A stretch of 64,000 nucleotides of DNA, taken from assembly GCF_000189635.1 (NCBI RefSeq), contig NW_002476155.1:62001-126000 (forward strand), in the 5' to 3' direction. Positions 26,314 to 38,566 of the stretch are shown here, one piece after another. Position 1 is the stretch's first letter. Every line of letters starts with the position of its first letter. The translations under genes and the position numbers were made by a program. The notes below the pieces were generated by a model. The model did not search any database. It was not told the origin of the DNA and saw only the letters and a program-made list of their open reading frames with translations. The DNA is from Tetrahymena thermophila SB210. Its lineage: Eukaryota; Ciliophora; Oligohymenophorea; Hymenostomatida; Tetrahymenidae.

Positions 26314-29300
26314 TCATTTTCTGTAATTATCTATTACCTTTAACACTTTATTTTAATTTTACCCAAAGTTAGGTTTTAATTTTTTATCACTACTATATGA
26401 CATTATACTGTCAAAATTATTATCAAAATCCTCAGCAATTTATTAGTTAATATCAAAGTTTTCTTTATCAACTAAGCTTATTGTACTCTTTTTCTATGAC
26501 ATTAAAAATGGATTATCAAAGTATTCATCTACTTTTTTATATCTTTATTCAAAAAGCTCTACTGAATATTACTTCCATCCAAAGAAACCCTTTCTCATTA
26601 ACTAAATTAAAAATGAAAGTCAAAATTTTTTTAATTTAAAAAATATTTACATTAAAAGCAAAGTGTTTTGTTGCTATAAATTTAAGTTTCTTTAATTCTA
26701 TAGATTTATAGAAAATATTTCTAAATTTATAGAAGAGCTGTCTTTTATAGAACTGGATGGATTTTATATTTTATATTTTATCAGCTTAAATTTATTGGTG
26801 ATGCTAAATAAAGCTCACAAAAAATCTTTTTTTGAGAAGAGTTTACTGTAAGAAAGCACCCTTATCGTGTATCTCTATTTCTTCATTTTAAATATCAATT
26901 GATTTCTTCCACAATCTGATTGCTGATTTTAAATTCTTTTTTTTCTAAAGTCTATTTATAAATTGATTTGTTTAAATAAAAATACATCAAATTTACTAAA
27001 TAAGTTTACTCTAATCTGTCAAAAATCTTTCTTGTAAAAATCTTTTTGTTGGCCAAATTTTACATCAATTTAATAAAATATATTTTTGTCAACTCTAAGT
27101 TTTTTATTTATTTCATAAGTATTATTTTTTTTGTGTAGCCTTTGTTTTTTTGAGAGTATTTTTTCATTTCTTAGAAAATTCTTGCCTTACAATTCTTTTG
27201 TTGAAAATAATAAATTCAAATTAGCTTTAAAAAAATCAAATACTATTTAATTACCTTCTCAATTATCTCTCTAGCATTATTCACGGCTTACTTTTTGAAA
27301 AAAGCTTTTTCTTTATTAATTTTCAAAAACTCGATAAAATATTAAGCTTTCTTAAAAAGACTCATATACATAAAGTAATCAGCCTTTTATATTTTTTCAT
27401 TCATTTATTTCTTATTATTTAAATTGATTATCATTGATTTCATTCCTAATGTCATCAATCTCATATTGTCATGATTTATAACTATTTTATCAATAAACTT
27501 TTATCTCCATCTTTTCCAAAGACTATTTTTATAGTATATAAGAGCCAAATCCTAAATTTTAATTAAAAAATTAAATTATTAATTTTATTTTTAAAATGTT
27601 CATACTTTATTTTGCTTTTTTGATTTTTACTATTAAGCATGGTCTTAAAGAGTTTTTATTATCAAAGTAAAGAGTTTCTTAATGTAAAAATTCAAAGCCA
27701 ATTTATCTTTTTTTCTTGACTCGCTATTTTGAATTGCTCTTTATTTCCAAGTCTCAAAGATGTTGAACTATAGTTGATGTGCTTTTTTATCTTTATTTAA
27801 AATTTACTTATTTAAAATATTCCTTTTTTAAGAAATTACTTAAATATTCAAAGACATTTGAGTATTTTTGCATTTTAATCTCTCTGTTTACTCTTAATAT
27901 GTTAAAAGCTTTACTTATAAGAGTATTGTAGTGAAAAGAAAAAGCATCTCTGAAATACTCAGAGCTTAAATTAGTATTTTATTATAAAACTGCAAAGGCT
28001 TTTTGCACTTTTCTTTAAACTTATTATTTCTAAAATTGTTACACCTTTTATTCATATTCCTTTGATATTTGTTTTTCCTATTCAAAAGCAAATATTAACT
28101 TCTAAAAAACATTGTTTAATCTAAATTAGAAAGTGATTTTATTGTAAAATCTTTCAAGTCTCCATAGATTTAAATATTATTTTAAATTTATCAGATTCTT
28201 TTTATCTTCTATTTGTCTCAACTTTATTCTTTCTATCTTAGATCTCTCATAGAAAACTGTTACAACATCAAAAAAGAACCTTAAGGTTTTCTACAATTTA
28301 AAAGTATAATATTTTATTAAAATTAAAGCCATTTTTTTTTTTACATCATTGGAATGCTTTATTGCCATTTAATTCATTAATCTTTTTGACTTCTTTTTTA
28401 AAGAGTTCTTTTTCATTTCGAAAAGAACTTTACTGCATACAGTTTAGAAAAAAAAAGTATTTGATTTTAGTATTTTTTATTTGTCTTCTTGCTTTTAAAA
28501 ATTTTAAAATAAAAATTATTTTAAATAATTATTAACGAAAGTCATTTACTTAATTATTAAAATTTTCAATCCACTTTGATATGTATTTCTTAGTCATTTT
28601 TTATCTATATTTATCAAAAACAATACTTCCTTTTCTTTGTAGCAATGAGTTTTCAACAGTGAATTACTTCCAAGAATAAATAACTTCCTATAATTTATTG
28701 CATCTTTTTTTATTTACAATAAAATTTACAATCAATAAGAAGAATTTAAAAATATTTACAATCTTTTTGAAATAAACTGCTCAAGTCCATCTTTAAGTTG
28801 CATTCTTTTACAAGAATAATTTTTGAAAACATTAAAAACTTTCTACATAACCTTGTAATTATATAGATTTGAAGCTTAAAAGTTTCTTTCGTATAAAGAT
28901 TTTAAAACTGAAAAGTATGTGTGCTTTTTATTTAGAATAATATTTTCATTCTGCCTCAATAAAAGTTTGGAATTTTTTTAAGTAATCAAAGCATTTTTTA
29001 TTAAAGATGTCACCAAAGGTTTATAATTATAATGAGCAGAACAATCTTAAAACAATTAGTAAATACTTTATAATTGAAGAGATTCATTCTATCTTAAAAT
29101 GTTAGATAAATAAAGATTAATTATAAAATCTACTGAAATTGTTGAGGTAAAAATTAAAGAATTTGCTGCCATCCTTTTTTAATACTATTTTTCATGGTAA
29201 TCCTTCATTGAGTAAAATGCTTTTTAAATGAGATTTTATGAAATATTCTTTTAAAGATATTCTATTTAAGTCTTCTCAAGAACTTTTTCATGGTATTTTT

Positions 29301-31293
29301 CAACAAATTTATACAAATATTATCTTTTTATCTTCATCTCGTTATTTCTCTTCACTTTATTGTATCTCTCCTGAGTTTCACTACTAACTATCCCAAATGC
29401 TTTCAGTAAGCAAAAAACTTTATCTTTTAACTTTCTTATAAAATAGCTATCAGCTTCTTTCTCTAGATTTAAAATTTACTACTAAATTTACCTTTTAAAT
29501 AAAAATTAGTCAAAATTTTAATGTTAAACAATTTATTTACTTTTTCTTTTTTTACTAGTTTTTGTATATTTATAGTTTAATAAAATAAGAACTCAAAATT
29601 TTAATATTTTCTTGTATTGTACAAAAATCCAAATCAAAAAGTTATCTGTCTGTGCTTTTACTTAAAATTTTTGGTGTTTAGGCTTCATTACATTTTTTTT
29701 CTATGAATTTAACGAATAAGCTTTCTTTAGTGGTATTCTAAGGCAGATTGTAGCTTTAGTCTGTTTATTAGAAACTCATTTCATCTAGACTTTGCTCGTG
29801 TCCTGTCTAAAACAGATTATTAGCTGTATTTACTTGATGAAAAGAGTAGCTTTCATCTAAAAATTTTGTGTTATTTTTAACTCTGCAAATTGAAGAAGCA
29901 TCAAAATCAGCAGACATCCTAGTCATATTTATTGCATTTTCGCCTAATTCATCCATATTAGTTTCAATCATATCAAGATTATCATACATACAGTTTATAA
30001 GGGATTTTGTATATTTAGTATTAGCATTATCTTTGGTAAATTTGATTGTCTTTGTTCTAAAAGTGTTGGTATTAGATGACATAGTGGCTAAATTATCAGT
30101 ATTAGAAGCTGTAGCAACAGTTTCTAGCTCTTAAAATCCTTTTGTGTTTTCTAGCAGATATATATTTTTTTATTTCTTTTAAAAATTCGGAAGTTTATTT
30201 GGAGATGCCATCTATAGATTGTTATATGTAGAAGGCGAGTTATTTGTTTAAAGAGGTAGCTGAGATGGAGATGTCACTTAATTCAACTAGCTAAAGCTAT
30301 TATTTGATTTAATCTATCTGTTACTTTAATTTTAATATTCTAATGATTCTTTCGCTGTCAATTATCTTATACTGTCATTATGAGATTCTTTTACTTTAGG
30401 CTTTTGAATAAAATTTAATTCAGAGCATTGTTTCACTTATTTGTTTTGCTCATCAATTTAAATTTCTCTTTGCATTTTATTGTTGCTACTTTTGTATAAT
30501 AAGCTTAACTCCTAAGTAGGAGGGGACATCATCATATTAGAGCTTTTATTTTGGTTTTAATGACTATCTATACTAATATGAGGAGAATTTTTTATCTAAG
30601 ACTGAGATGACTATTTTTATAAATTTTTCTAAGATACTTGATTTCTTTTGTACTTTATAAAACTATCAGATTCTGCTATGAAATTATCTTAATTCATTAT
30701 AGGAGAACTGCTCTCTTATTGCTATTTTTTAAACTGATCTTTCTTTTTTTGTCTTTTGTAGAGACAGTTTTTAAGTAAAACAATAAAGGCCTTCATCATC
30801 AATTTATTTATATAGTCTTTATTTGCATACATGCTCAAATTCTTATTTGATTCAGCGCTCTCCTCAGATTTTTGATACTAAGACTTAACAGGCGATTTGA
30901 AAATTTATTTGCAAAAAGAAAGCCAATCATCCTTTGAACTGCCTTTAGGGATTTATTTGCCAATTTAATGAATGAAATTGTAATAAAGCTAATCCTTCTC
31001 TGAATTGATATCTTTTTTATTAAATTAATAAAATAGAATAAATATTATAATTATGCAGTTTTACTTCTCTAATAGAGTATTTCATTATAAGAACTTAACA
31101 CTTTGATTGAATTAAATTCTGAAGTTGGATTATATCTCTTCTCTTTCTACCACTTTTGGAATGCTAGTTCTAAAATGTCTTCAAGGATATCTAAACCTTT
31201 ATTGAATACAAATGAATAAATTCTCAATATTTGCTAAAAAATTAAATAAATATTTTTACTTATTCCAGAAGTGTTTATTTTTTCGCCATCCAT
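26314..31293 (-). CDS. Large Sfi1-like repeat protein, probably centrin-binding
   Basis: Multi-exon gene starting with ATG at 31293 (MDGEKINTSGISKN) and ending with TGA at 26314, after NYRK. Two introns are resolved: 31012-31064 and 29492-29540, both in phase. Helical segments recur with aromatic pairs typical of Sfi1 repeats: LELAFQKWQKEKR, KAFIVLLKNCLYKR, LLKAFGIV, AFYSMKDYHEKQ, VFNVFKNYSCKRMQLK, VIYSWKQFTVEN and YISKWIENF. Sfi1 proteins form long helices that bind centrins at basal bodies and related structures, which fits a ciliated cell. Exon 2 (about 29541-31011) is instead Ser/Asn/Gln-rich and disordered, with MMMSPPTQE and similar. The repeats use Phe more often than the classic Trp and are loosely spaced. 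Several smaller introns between 26.3 and 28.8 kb were not resolved, and a split into two genes cannot be excluded. Confidence 0.62.
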
Positions 31294-32246
31294 TTTAATA
31301 TCTTTAAAATAATCTTAAATGTTAATTAAAGTGAAAACTAATTTTTTACTAATTATTTGCTTGCACTTAATTTTGAAATTTGAATATAATAAAAATTTTT
31401 TAACATTCAAATTTGTTTATTATCCAACCAATAATATCAAATTATTATTCTACACAAATCTTAATTCGTTTGAAAATATTTTAAATAAATAATTTTTCTT
31501 TCTATTAATCAACCTTTTTAAATTACCAAATATTCAGAAACATCATTAAAAGAAAATTTAAATTATGAAATTAAAAATAAATCAATAAATATTTTGATAA
31601 TAAATAAAAAAACTCATTAAAGTTTTTTGGGATAACATTAAAAATATTTTTATATTTTATATGCCAAAAAAAGTTTATAGGAATTATAAGAGATTTCATT
31701 TTATCATTTCTTTGTAGGCAAACTAAGTTAAAAAAATATTTAAATCTAAACAATATAATCACAATTAAAAACTAAAATTAGAGCAATTTATTTTGAAAAT
31801 ATTTTTTAAAAATTATCTAAAATTCTTTATTAGCTTAAATTCATTCCAAATTCAAATTGAATAAATTCACTAACAAAAAAAATATTTTTTTATTTTCATT
31901 TATGATATTTTAGTATCATTATTATCTAAAACAAGCAAGACTAAGTTATTAAAATGTTTATATTAATTAAACATTCATTATTAATTTAATTTTTTATTTT
32001 ATTTTCAAATATGATAGAATCTGTTCATTTATTTTTAGAATTCGTAGAGTTTTCATAATTTAAACTATCAATTTTTAAAAAAATTTTCTTAACTACTTTT
32101 GTTAAAACAAATTTATTTAATTAATTAATTGTAAATTAGATCATTTTTTGTTAAAACATGTAATTTAAAATATGAAGGTAATACCTACTCTCTTGACTCA
32201 TGCCAACTAAGTAAATGCTTCTTGTAATCCGAAAATTAATTGAGTT
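31294..32246. other. Intergenic, upstream of the Sfi1-like gene and tRNA cluster
   Basis: About 950 bp, AT-rich. No coding frame with protein-like composition; the 63-codon ORF at 31571-31762 looks like chance. The last 60 bp carry the conserved 5' flank of the first tRNA gene. Confidence 0.5.
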
Positions 32247-32319
32247 GCCCGCCTAGCTCAGTCGGTAGAGCGCAAGACTCTTAATCTTGTGGTCGTGGGT
32301 TCGAGCCCCACGGCGGGCT
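32247..32319 (+). tRNA. tRNA-Lys (anticodon CUU), copy 1
   Basis: A 73-nt cloverleaf. The acceptor GCCCGCC pairs with GGCGGGC, the anticodon arm is CAAGA-CTCTTAA-TCTTG with anticodon CTT, and the T arm is GTGGG-TTCGAGC-CCCAC. The sequence is close to eukaryotic tRNA-Lys(CUU) in general. No intron. A run of seven T follows at once, as expected for an RNA polymerase III terminator. Internal A and B boxes (TAGCTCAGTCGG and GGTTCGAGCC) are intact. It decodes AAG. Confidence 0.97.
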
Positions 32320-32561
32320 ATCTTTTTTTAAATGAACAATATAATAATTATATAAGTAAATATTTTTTTGAGTTAAAAAAAAATTTCTTACTTAGGGAAT
32401 AAAATAGAGACTTTTATTAAAATATGATTTCTAAGCCAAAAGAAAATTATTAAAAATTATTATTTATTTTATAAAAATAAATAATTTATGATATGAAATA
32501 AATCTTACATTGACTTGCTCACAAAGCAAATGCTTTTTATAATCCGAAAATTGACTGAATT

Positions 32562-32634
32562 GCCCGCCTAGCTCAGTCGGTAGAGCGCAAGACTCTTAAT
32601 CTTGTGGTCGTGGGTTCGAGCCCCACGGCGGGCT
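32562..32634 (+). tRNA. tRNA-Lys (anticodon CUU), copy 2
   Basis: Identical over all 73 nt to copy 1, which lies 315 bp upstream. The 5' flank (about 50 bp, including ATAATCCGAAAAT just upstream) is also shared, while the rest of the spacer has diverged. A run of eight T follows within 8 nt. Confidence 0.97.
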
Positions 32635-32872
32635 ATCTACTTTTTTTTAAATTAATGATAAAAGAATTTTATATAGTTAAACCTTATATTTTTTATGATT
32701 AAAAGACTTCCTTTACATATAAAAAATTTTATTCTAAACAAATTTATTAAATTAATAAAAAATTATTTACAAAATATTTTATCTTTTTATAATAAGATAA
32801 TTTAATAGTTCAAATAAATATGCTCTAGCTCACAAAGTAAATGATTTTTGTAATCCGAAAACTGACTGAATT

Positions 32873-32945
32873 GCCCGCCTAGCTCAGTCGGTAGAGCGCA
32901 AGACTCTTAATCTTGTGGTCGTGGGTTCGAGCCCCACGGCGGGCT
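32873..32945 (+). tRNA. tRNA-Lys (anticodon CUU), copy 3
   Basis: Identical over all 73 nt to copies 1 and 2, spaced 311 bp from copy 2. The shared 5' flank is present again (CTCACAAAG, TAATCCGAAAA, GACTGAATT). T-rich terminator follows. The three genes form a head-to-tail cassette array. Confidence 0.97.
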
Positions 32946-33628
32946 ATCTTCTTTTTTGTTTTAAAATTCTACAAAAAATAAATAATAATAAAAAATATTT
33001 TGCAATTTCAAAATTCTTTTTATAATATTAAAATGTAATAATTTATTTAATTCCCTAAATTTGCTTTTAATAAATTAGATAAATAAAATAAAATCCTTTT
33101 TTTTATGATTTTTAAATTTGGATATGTAGTTTCTAACTTATTTTATAAAATATATTTTAATATAATATTTATTATATATCTTATGATTTTCTAAGAAAGT
33201 AAAATTTAATTATCTAAAATAGAAACAATTCAATTAAGGAATAGTAAAATAATAAAACAAATAAATAAGTTAAAGTATACCACTCGCCACGAGAAATTAC
33301 AGTAAATATATTCCTTTTATTCTGGAGTAAAACAGAAAAATTTACTTAATAAAAATTATTTTATTAAAATATAAGTACTTTAATTACTAGAATTTTATCA
33401 ACATATGACTACCCAATTTTATTCTTGCTATATTTTTAAGTATATGTTTTTGATAGAAATATTAAGATTTCATAATAAATTTTACACTAAATTTTTTGTG
33501 ATATCTCTTCCTAAAAGCCAATTTATAAATTTATATTTGATAATTATAATTTAATTTATTAAAAAACTTATTATTAATTAAATTTCCATAAATTGCTATT
33601 CAATAATATTTGTGAAAATAGTAAATAA
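32946..33628. other. Intergenic, upstream of LRR gene C
   Basis: About 680 bp of AT-rich sequence after the last tRNA. It should hold the promoter of LRR gene C. No gene, repeat or regulatory motif recognised. Confidence 0.5.
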
Positions 33629-36600
33629 ATGATATAATAGAAATAATTTTTTAGCAATCTAGAAGAAGTAAATATTTATTTTTGTATTAATATTGTTTAA
33701 ATATATTTTTATTAATAAAAAAAGTTTTTAAATTCTTCGCTTTAGTCGCATTAGGTTCTTCATATTCATTTTGAGAGGTATATTTAATTTATTAATATTA
33801 TTAAAATTAAATATTTTTTTACATTTAATTTTCAAGTTATTTACAATATTATGTTTCTAATAGAAATTCTTATCTATATTCATTCATTTTTATTTACACT
33901 ATTATTTGTTTAATTATTTTAATTCAATTTTTATGTTGATTATTAATTCTTCATTTTTTTATATTTGATATTTTTTTATCATTTTTTCCTTCTAACTAAC
34001 TAATTAACTCTACATTTTTTCTTCAATATTTAAATATTAACAGTTAAATTGGTTATGAAAGCGCATCAGTCTTAGGTTCGAGTATAGAAAAATGCACTCA
34101 TCTCTCAAATCTGACACTTTATCTTCGGTAAAAACAGTTTATTTATTTTGGATACTTATATTATTTGATATAAAAATAAATTTAAAACAAAAAAACTAAC
34201 TCATTAAATTTATTTATTAACTTTTTTATATTTTATATTTTTCTTTTTTTTAAATCTTCTTGTGTTTTTTGATTGTTTCTTTCTTTCTTTCTTTCTTTCT
34301 TTATTTATTTATTTATTTATTAATTTAAATCATTTTCATTTTTGAATTTTGCTTTTATTATTAATTAATTAATCCATTTGTTATTATTTCATATTTTTTC
34401 TTCAAAACTAACTAATAAACTCTTTATTTTTTCTTCAATATTTAAAAAGTGGAAGCAAAATTGATGCAAAAGGTGCATCAGGCTTAGTTTCTGGTTTAGG
34501 AAAATGCACTAATCTCACAAAATTGACACTTATTCTTGAGTAAATACAATTTATTTGTTTTAGATTGCGTAATTTTTAATATATAAATGAACTTAAAACA
34601 ATATAATTAACTCTTTTAATTTATTTATTAGCTTATTTTGGTAAGTCAGATAGTCTTATTTTTTAATATTTTTTCTTCATTTTTTATTTATAACTATCTA
34701 GCTAATTTACTTTATATATTTTTTTCAATATTTAAAAAGTGGAAATTAAATTAGTGAAAAAGGTGCATCAGACTTAGGTATTAGTTTAGTGGGGTGTACT
34801 AATCTCTCAAATTTGACACTTGATCTTACGTAAAAATAGTTTATTTATTTTGGATTGTGATATTTTTTTTTAAAAAAAATGAATTTTAAAACTTGATTTA
34901 TTTTTCTTTTTTTTTATTCTGCTTGTGCTTTTTTTCTTTGTTTCTTTCTTTGTTAATTTAAATAACTTTTAATTTTCAACTTTTTCTTTTATTATTAATT
35001 TCTTATTATTTAATATTTTTTCTACATTTTTTCCTTCTTACTAACTAATAAACTATAAATATTTTCTTCAATATTTAAAAAGGAATAATTAAATTAATGA
35101 AAAAGGTGCATTAGTCTTAGGTTCTGGCTTAGGTAACTGTACTAAACTCTCAAATTTGACACTTGATCTTCGGTAAAAATAGTTTATTTGTTTTAGATTA
35201 TGATATTTTTTAATATAAAAACCTTTTTTAAAACAGTATAACTAACTAACTCTTAGAATTATTTGCTAGTTTTTTACTTTATTTCTTTTTTTTATTTATT
35301 CTCATTATGTTTTTTCATTCTTTCTTTATTAATTTATAATTTTCTAAGTTTTTTCTTTCTAATTAATTAATTTGTTATATATTTATCCTTCAATATTTAA
35401 AAAGGTATAATTTAATTGGTAAAAAAGGTGCTTCAGACTTAGGTTCAGGTTTAGGAAAATGCACTAATCTCTCAAATTTGAAACTTTATCTTCGGTAAAA
35501 GCAGTTTATTTATTTTGGATTGTGTTTTATGAAAATGAATTTAAAACAAAATAACTAACTCTTTTAATTTATTTATTAGCTTTATATTTTATTTATTTTT
35601 AATTTTTTTTATTTTTCCTGCTTGCATTTTTTTCTTTTTTTTTGTTAATTTATTTAATATATTTTTTCCTTTACAAATTTCTTATTATAATATATTTTTT
35701 CTTATTTTTTTTCTTCTAACTTATTAATTTACTTAATAATTTTTCTTCAATATTTAAAAAGTAAAAATTAAATTGATACAGAAGGTGCATTAGGCTTAGA
35801 TTTTGGCTTAGGAAATTGCACTAATCTCTCAAATTTGACACTTGATCTTAGGTAAAAACAGTTTATTTGTTTTGGAAAGTGATATTTTTTAAAATATAAA
35901 TGAATTTAAAACAATATAACTTTCTCTTTTAATTTATTTATTTATTAGCTTTTTATTCGATTTACTTTTTCATTTTCAACTTTTGATTTTATTATTAACT
36001 AATTAATTTATTAATTCATTTCTTATTATTTCATATGTTTTCTTCATTTTTTCCTTCTAACTAACTAATTAATTTTTTATTTTATATTTTGTATTTAACA
36101 AGTTACAATTAAATTGATGCAAAAGTTGGATCAGGCTTAGGTTCTAGTTTATCAAAGTGCACTAATCTATCAAATTTGATACTTGATCTTAGGTAAAAAA
36201 TTTTATTTGTTTTTGATTGTGATATTTTTAAATTAAAAAAATATTTAAAACAATTTAACTGACTAAATCTTTTAATTTATTTATTAGCTTTTTATTGATT
36301 AATTTTTCTATTTTCTTTTATTTTGTTTGCGTTTATTTCTTTATTTGTTAATTTAAATCATTTTTTCATTTTCAACTTTTGCTTTTATTATTTATTAACT
36401 AATTTATTTCTTATTATTTCTTATTTTTATTTGATTTTTTTCTTCAATAAACAAATTAACTAAATATTTTTTCTTCAACAATGAAAAAGGGGTAATAATT
36501 AAATTGATGATATTTTTGTATCAAGCTTAGGTTCTGCTTTTGGAAAGTGCTCTAAAATCTCAAATTTGACACTTTATGTTACGTAAAAACAATTAATTTA

Positions 36601-36868
36601 TTTTAGATTTGTGATATTTTTTAATATAAAAATGAATTTAAAACAATGTAAAATAATTCTTTTAATTTATTTATTAGCTTTTTATATTTGATTAATTTTT
36701 CATTCAAATTTTTATTTTGTTAAGGTTTTCTTAATTTATTCAATTAAATAATAATATCTTTTTTTTACACTAATTTATATTAAAAGTTAAAACGAATCAT
36801 AACAAAAGAAATTTAAAAGCAAGTGTCTCAAATCAAAAAGATTAGTTGCCTTAAAATTAAATTATTGA
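33629..36868 (+). CDS. LRR gene C, complete, eight single-LRR exons
   Basis: Closest relative of genes A and B but on the opposite strand. Start exon 33629-33667 (MIQQKQFFSNLEE), cap exon 33725-33777 (FLNSSLQSHQVLHIHFE), terminal exon 36787-36868 with KSKRLVALKLNY then TGA. Eight LRR exons lie between. Two checked in detail are 34044-34127 (84 bp) and 34450-34539 (90 bp, encoding GSKIDAKGASGLVSGLGKC and on). The others begin near 34742, 35085, 35407, 35762, 36103 and 36491. All sampled exons have the same symmetric phase. Introns of about 260 bp share sequence with each other and with the introns of A and B, so this is one family of exon+intron repeats. Predicted protein near 290 residues, soluble, function unknown. 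It has about half as many LRRs as gene B, showing that array length varies between close paralogues. Confidence 0.85.
34276..34322 (+). repeat. TTTC/TTTA microsatellite in an intron of LRR gene C
   Basis: About six TTTC units followed directly by about five TTTA units, inside the intron after the first LRR exon. The other introns of the array show shorter or no versions at the same place, so it expanded locally. Confidence 0.8.
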
Positions 36869-37179
36869 TGATAAAAATTTGTGAAAAAAGGACTAATAAA
36901 TATAAAAATATTAGAAAAATATAATATAATACGTTTTTATTTTATAATATTTTGCAATCGGATAATTAAATTTAAAATATAGATAGATTTATTTTTATAT
37001 TTATAAAAACCGTCAATTCTATAATATAAGGATATTTTATTTGAGAGATTATTTTATAATGATTAAAATTTACTAAAATAATTATTTTTAATTGGTTCTT
37101 AAATTAAAAAATTTTTAATAATAAAATTATGTAAAATTAATCTTTTTTTTCAGGAATCTCCTAATTTCTTTATTTAATT
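36869..37179. other. Intergenic between LRR gene C and a minus-strand gene remnant
   Basis: About 310 bp, AT-rich, between convergent 3' ends. Nothing recognisable. Confidence 0.45.
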
Positions 37180-38251
37180 TTTCAATATTTTATATTCATT
37201 TTCTCTTTTTATCTTTTAATAAACTCTTAAAAATTTTCTATATGAATTAAATCTGGGGAATTAGAAGAGTATTGTTTTTTCAAAAAAATTTTTTTGGTAT
37301 TTTATTGATCTAAATAAAAATTTTTAATGAGATTATTTTCAAATTCTTTTCAAGCATCGAATGAGATATATTTCAGATTGTCTTTTTGTTTTTCATAGAG
37401 TTATTTCAAACATTAAAATATTTATTCTGCTTTTTATGTCTTTAAAAGGATAAATAAATTCTAAAAGAGTATTAATTCTCAAACAAAATATTTAAAAATT
37501 TTGAAAACAACTACTACTTGTGAGAATTAAAAGATATTTTAATTTGATAAAATATTAATTATATTTTATTAAAATGCAGAATATAATTAAATTGATTAAT
37601 ATTTTAGTTTATATTAAAATTCTACTTTCTTCTATAATTTTGAACTATTTTATTTCTATTTCTAATTTTCTGAAAAAAGTCTTAGTTTCTCTAATAATAT
37701 TATTCTATTCGTTATTTTGTTAATTACTTGAGTCTTCATCATAATTATCTATTTTTGCTAAATAATTTGCAAGCTGTTCATACTTAGCTAAACTCCATTA
37801 ATTTTCTTATTTAAAATTATTTTTAATAAAATCTTTAATCTTTTCACAAGCTGTACAAATTAATACTTAATCCTCAATTAAATTTTCTAATAAATTATGT
37901 GTTGAATATCACTTATTGATTACTATTGATATTGTTTAGAAAAGTATTCAGTCAGTCTCCTATTATAATTTTTAAATTGTATAAGGTAGTCAAAATTTCT
38001 TGTTTATTACTCTCAAAGTTAGCATATTTAATATTAAATTCATTAGAAATTGTTAATATGATATAAATTTTTACCTTCTGTTGTAGCCTTTTCAAATATT
38101 GTTTGCATCGATATAATTTTCGTTTTCTTCAAATTTAAGAATATTATAATCAGCAAGTAATCCAAATTTACTTTTCTTCTTAATAATTTTCTTCAAAATA
38201 ATCTGTTAACTTTTTAAATGGTAATTTAATTATATTTTTTCTTATTTCCAT
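37180..38251 (-). pseudogene. Decayed or unresolved gene, no family recognised
   Basis: Several protein-like segments lie in order on the minus strand. A start MEIRKNIIKLPFKKLTDYF at 38251 is followed by a Lys-rich piece. A central exon (about 37620-37910) contains LENLIEDQVLICTACEKIKD, WSLAKYEQLANYLAKIDNY and an Asn/Gln/Asp-rich tail. A last part contains IFQCLKQLYEKQKDN and FYLDQQNTKKIFLKKQ, ending near 37180. TGA codons interrupt plausible frames at 37350-37352 and near 37950, and I could not place introns that remove both cleanly. Either the splicing is unusual or this host gene is decaying between two LRR clusters. A weak 61-nt intron with a GTTTGA donor would remove the first TGA in phase. 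No family recognised. Confidence 0.4.
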
Positions 38252-38396
38252 ATTTAAAATCTAATAGAAATGGAGATATGTAGAAAACATTTTGTGGAAT
38301 TTATTAATGATTTAGTTTATTTTATGTAATACAATTACTTAAGAACTAACTTTTTAGCATCCTACCAAAAATTTTTTAAAGTATGAAAGTAGCTAT

Positions 38397-38566
38397 TTTT
38401 AAAATTTATTTTTAGCTCTTAAATTTGATAAAATTCAATTGTTAATGAATTGTGGTATTTATATGTTCTTTTTAATTATTATATCCTTATTTAAAAGATA
38501 AATTAATTTGATCAAAAGTTAAACAATAAATATTTCCGAAATTAACAAGAAAAGAATAAAAAGAAA
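38397..38566 (+). promoter_or_regulatory. Conserved 5' flank of D1 (also upstream of D2 and D3)
   Basis: A block beginning AGCTCTTAAATTTGATAAAA recurs in front of all three D genes: here, at about 43635, and, altered and reading into the end of D2, at about 47131. It runs up to the start exon and includes a shared segment with GATCAAAAGTTAA. It holds no exon I can support, so conservation may reflect promoter or 5' untranslated sequence, or simply recent duplication. No specific factor-binding motif is recognised. Confidence 0.5.

Larger units (their letters stand above)
32190..32960 (+). repeat. Triplicated tRNA cassette with conserved 5' flank
   Basis: Three units of about 313 bp, each consisting of a roughly 55-bp conserved leader, the tRNA and a T run. 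The spacers between units are no longer alike. Conservation of only the leader and gene suggests either selection on an upstream promoter element or gene conversion limited to that part. Confidence 0.8.

Noticed and set aside
29868-30134. 88-codon plus-strand ORF
   Set aside because: It is the antisense shadow of the Sfi1-like gene exon, whose minus-strand frame continues far beyond it.
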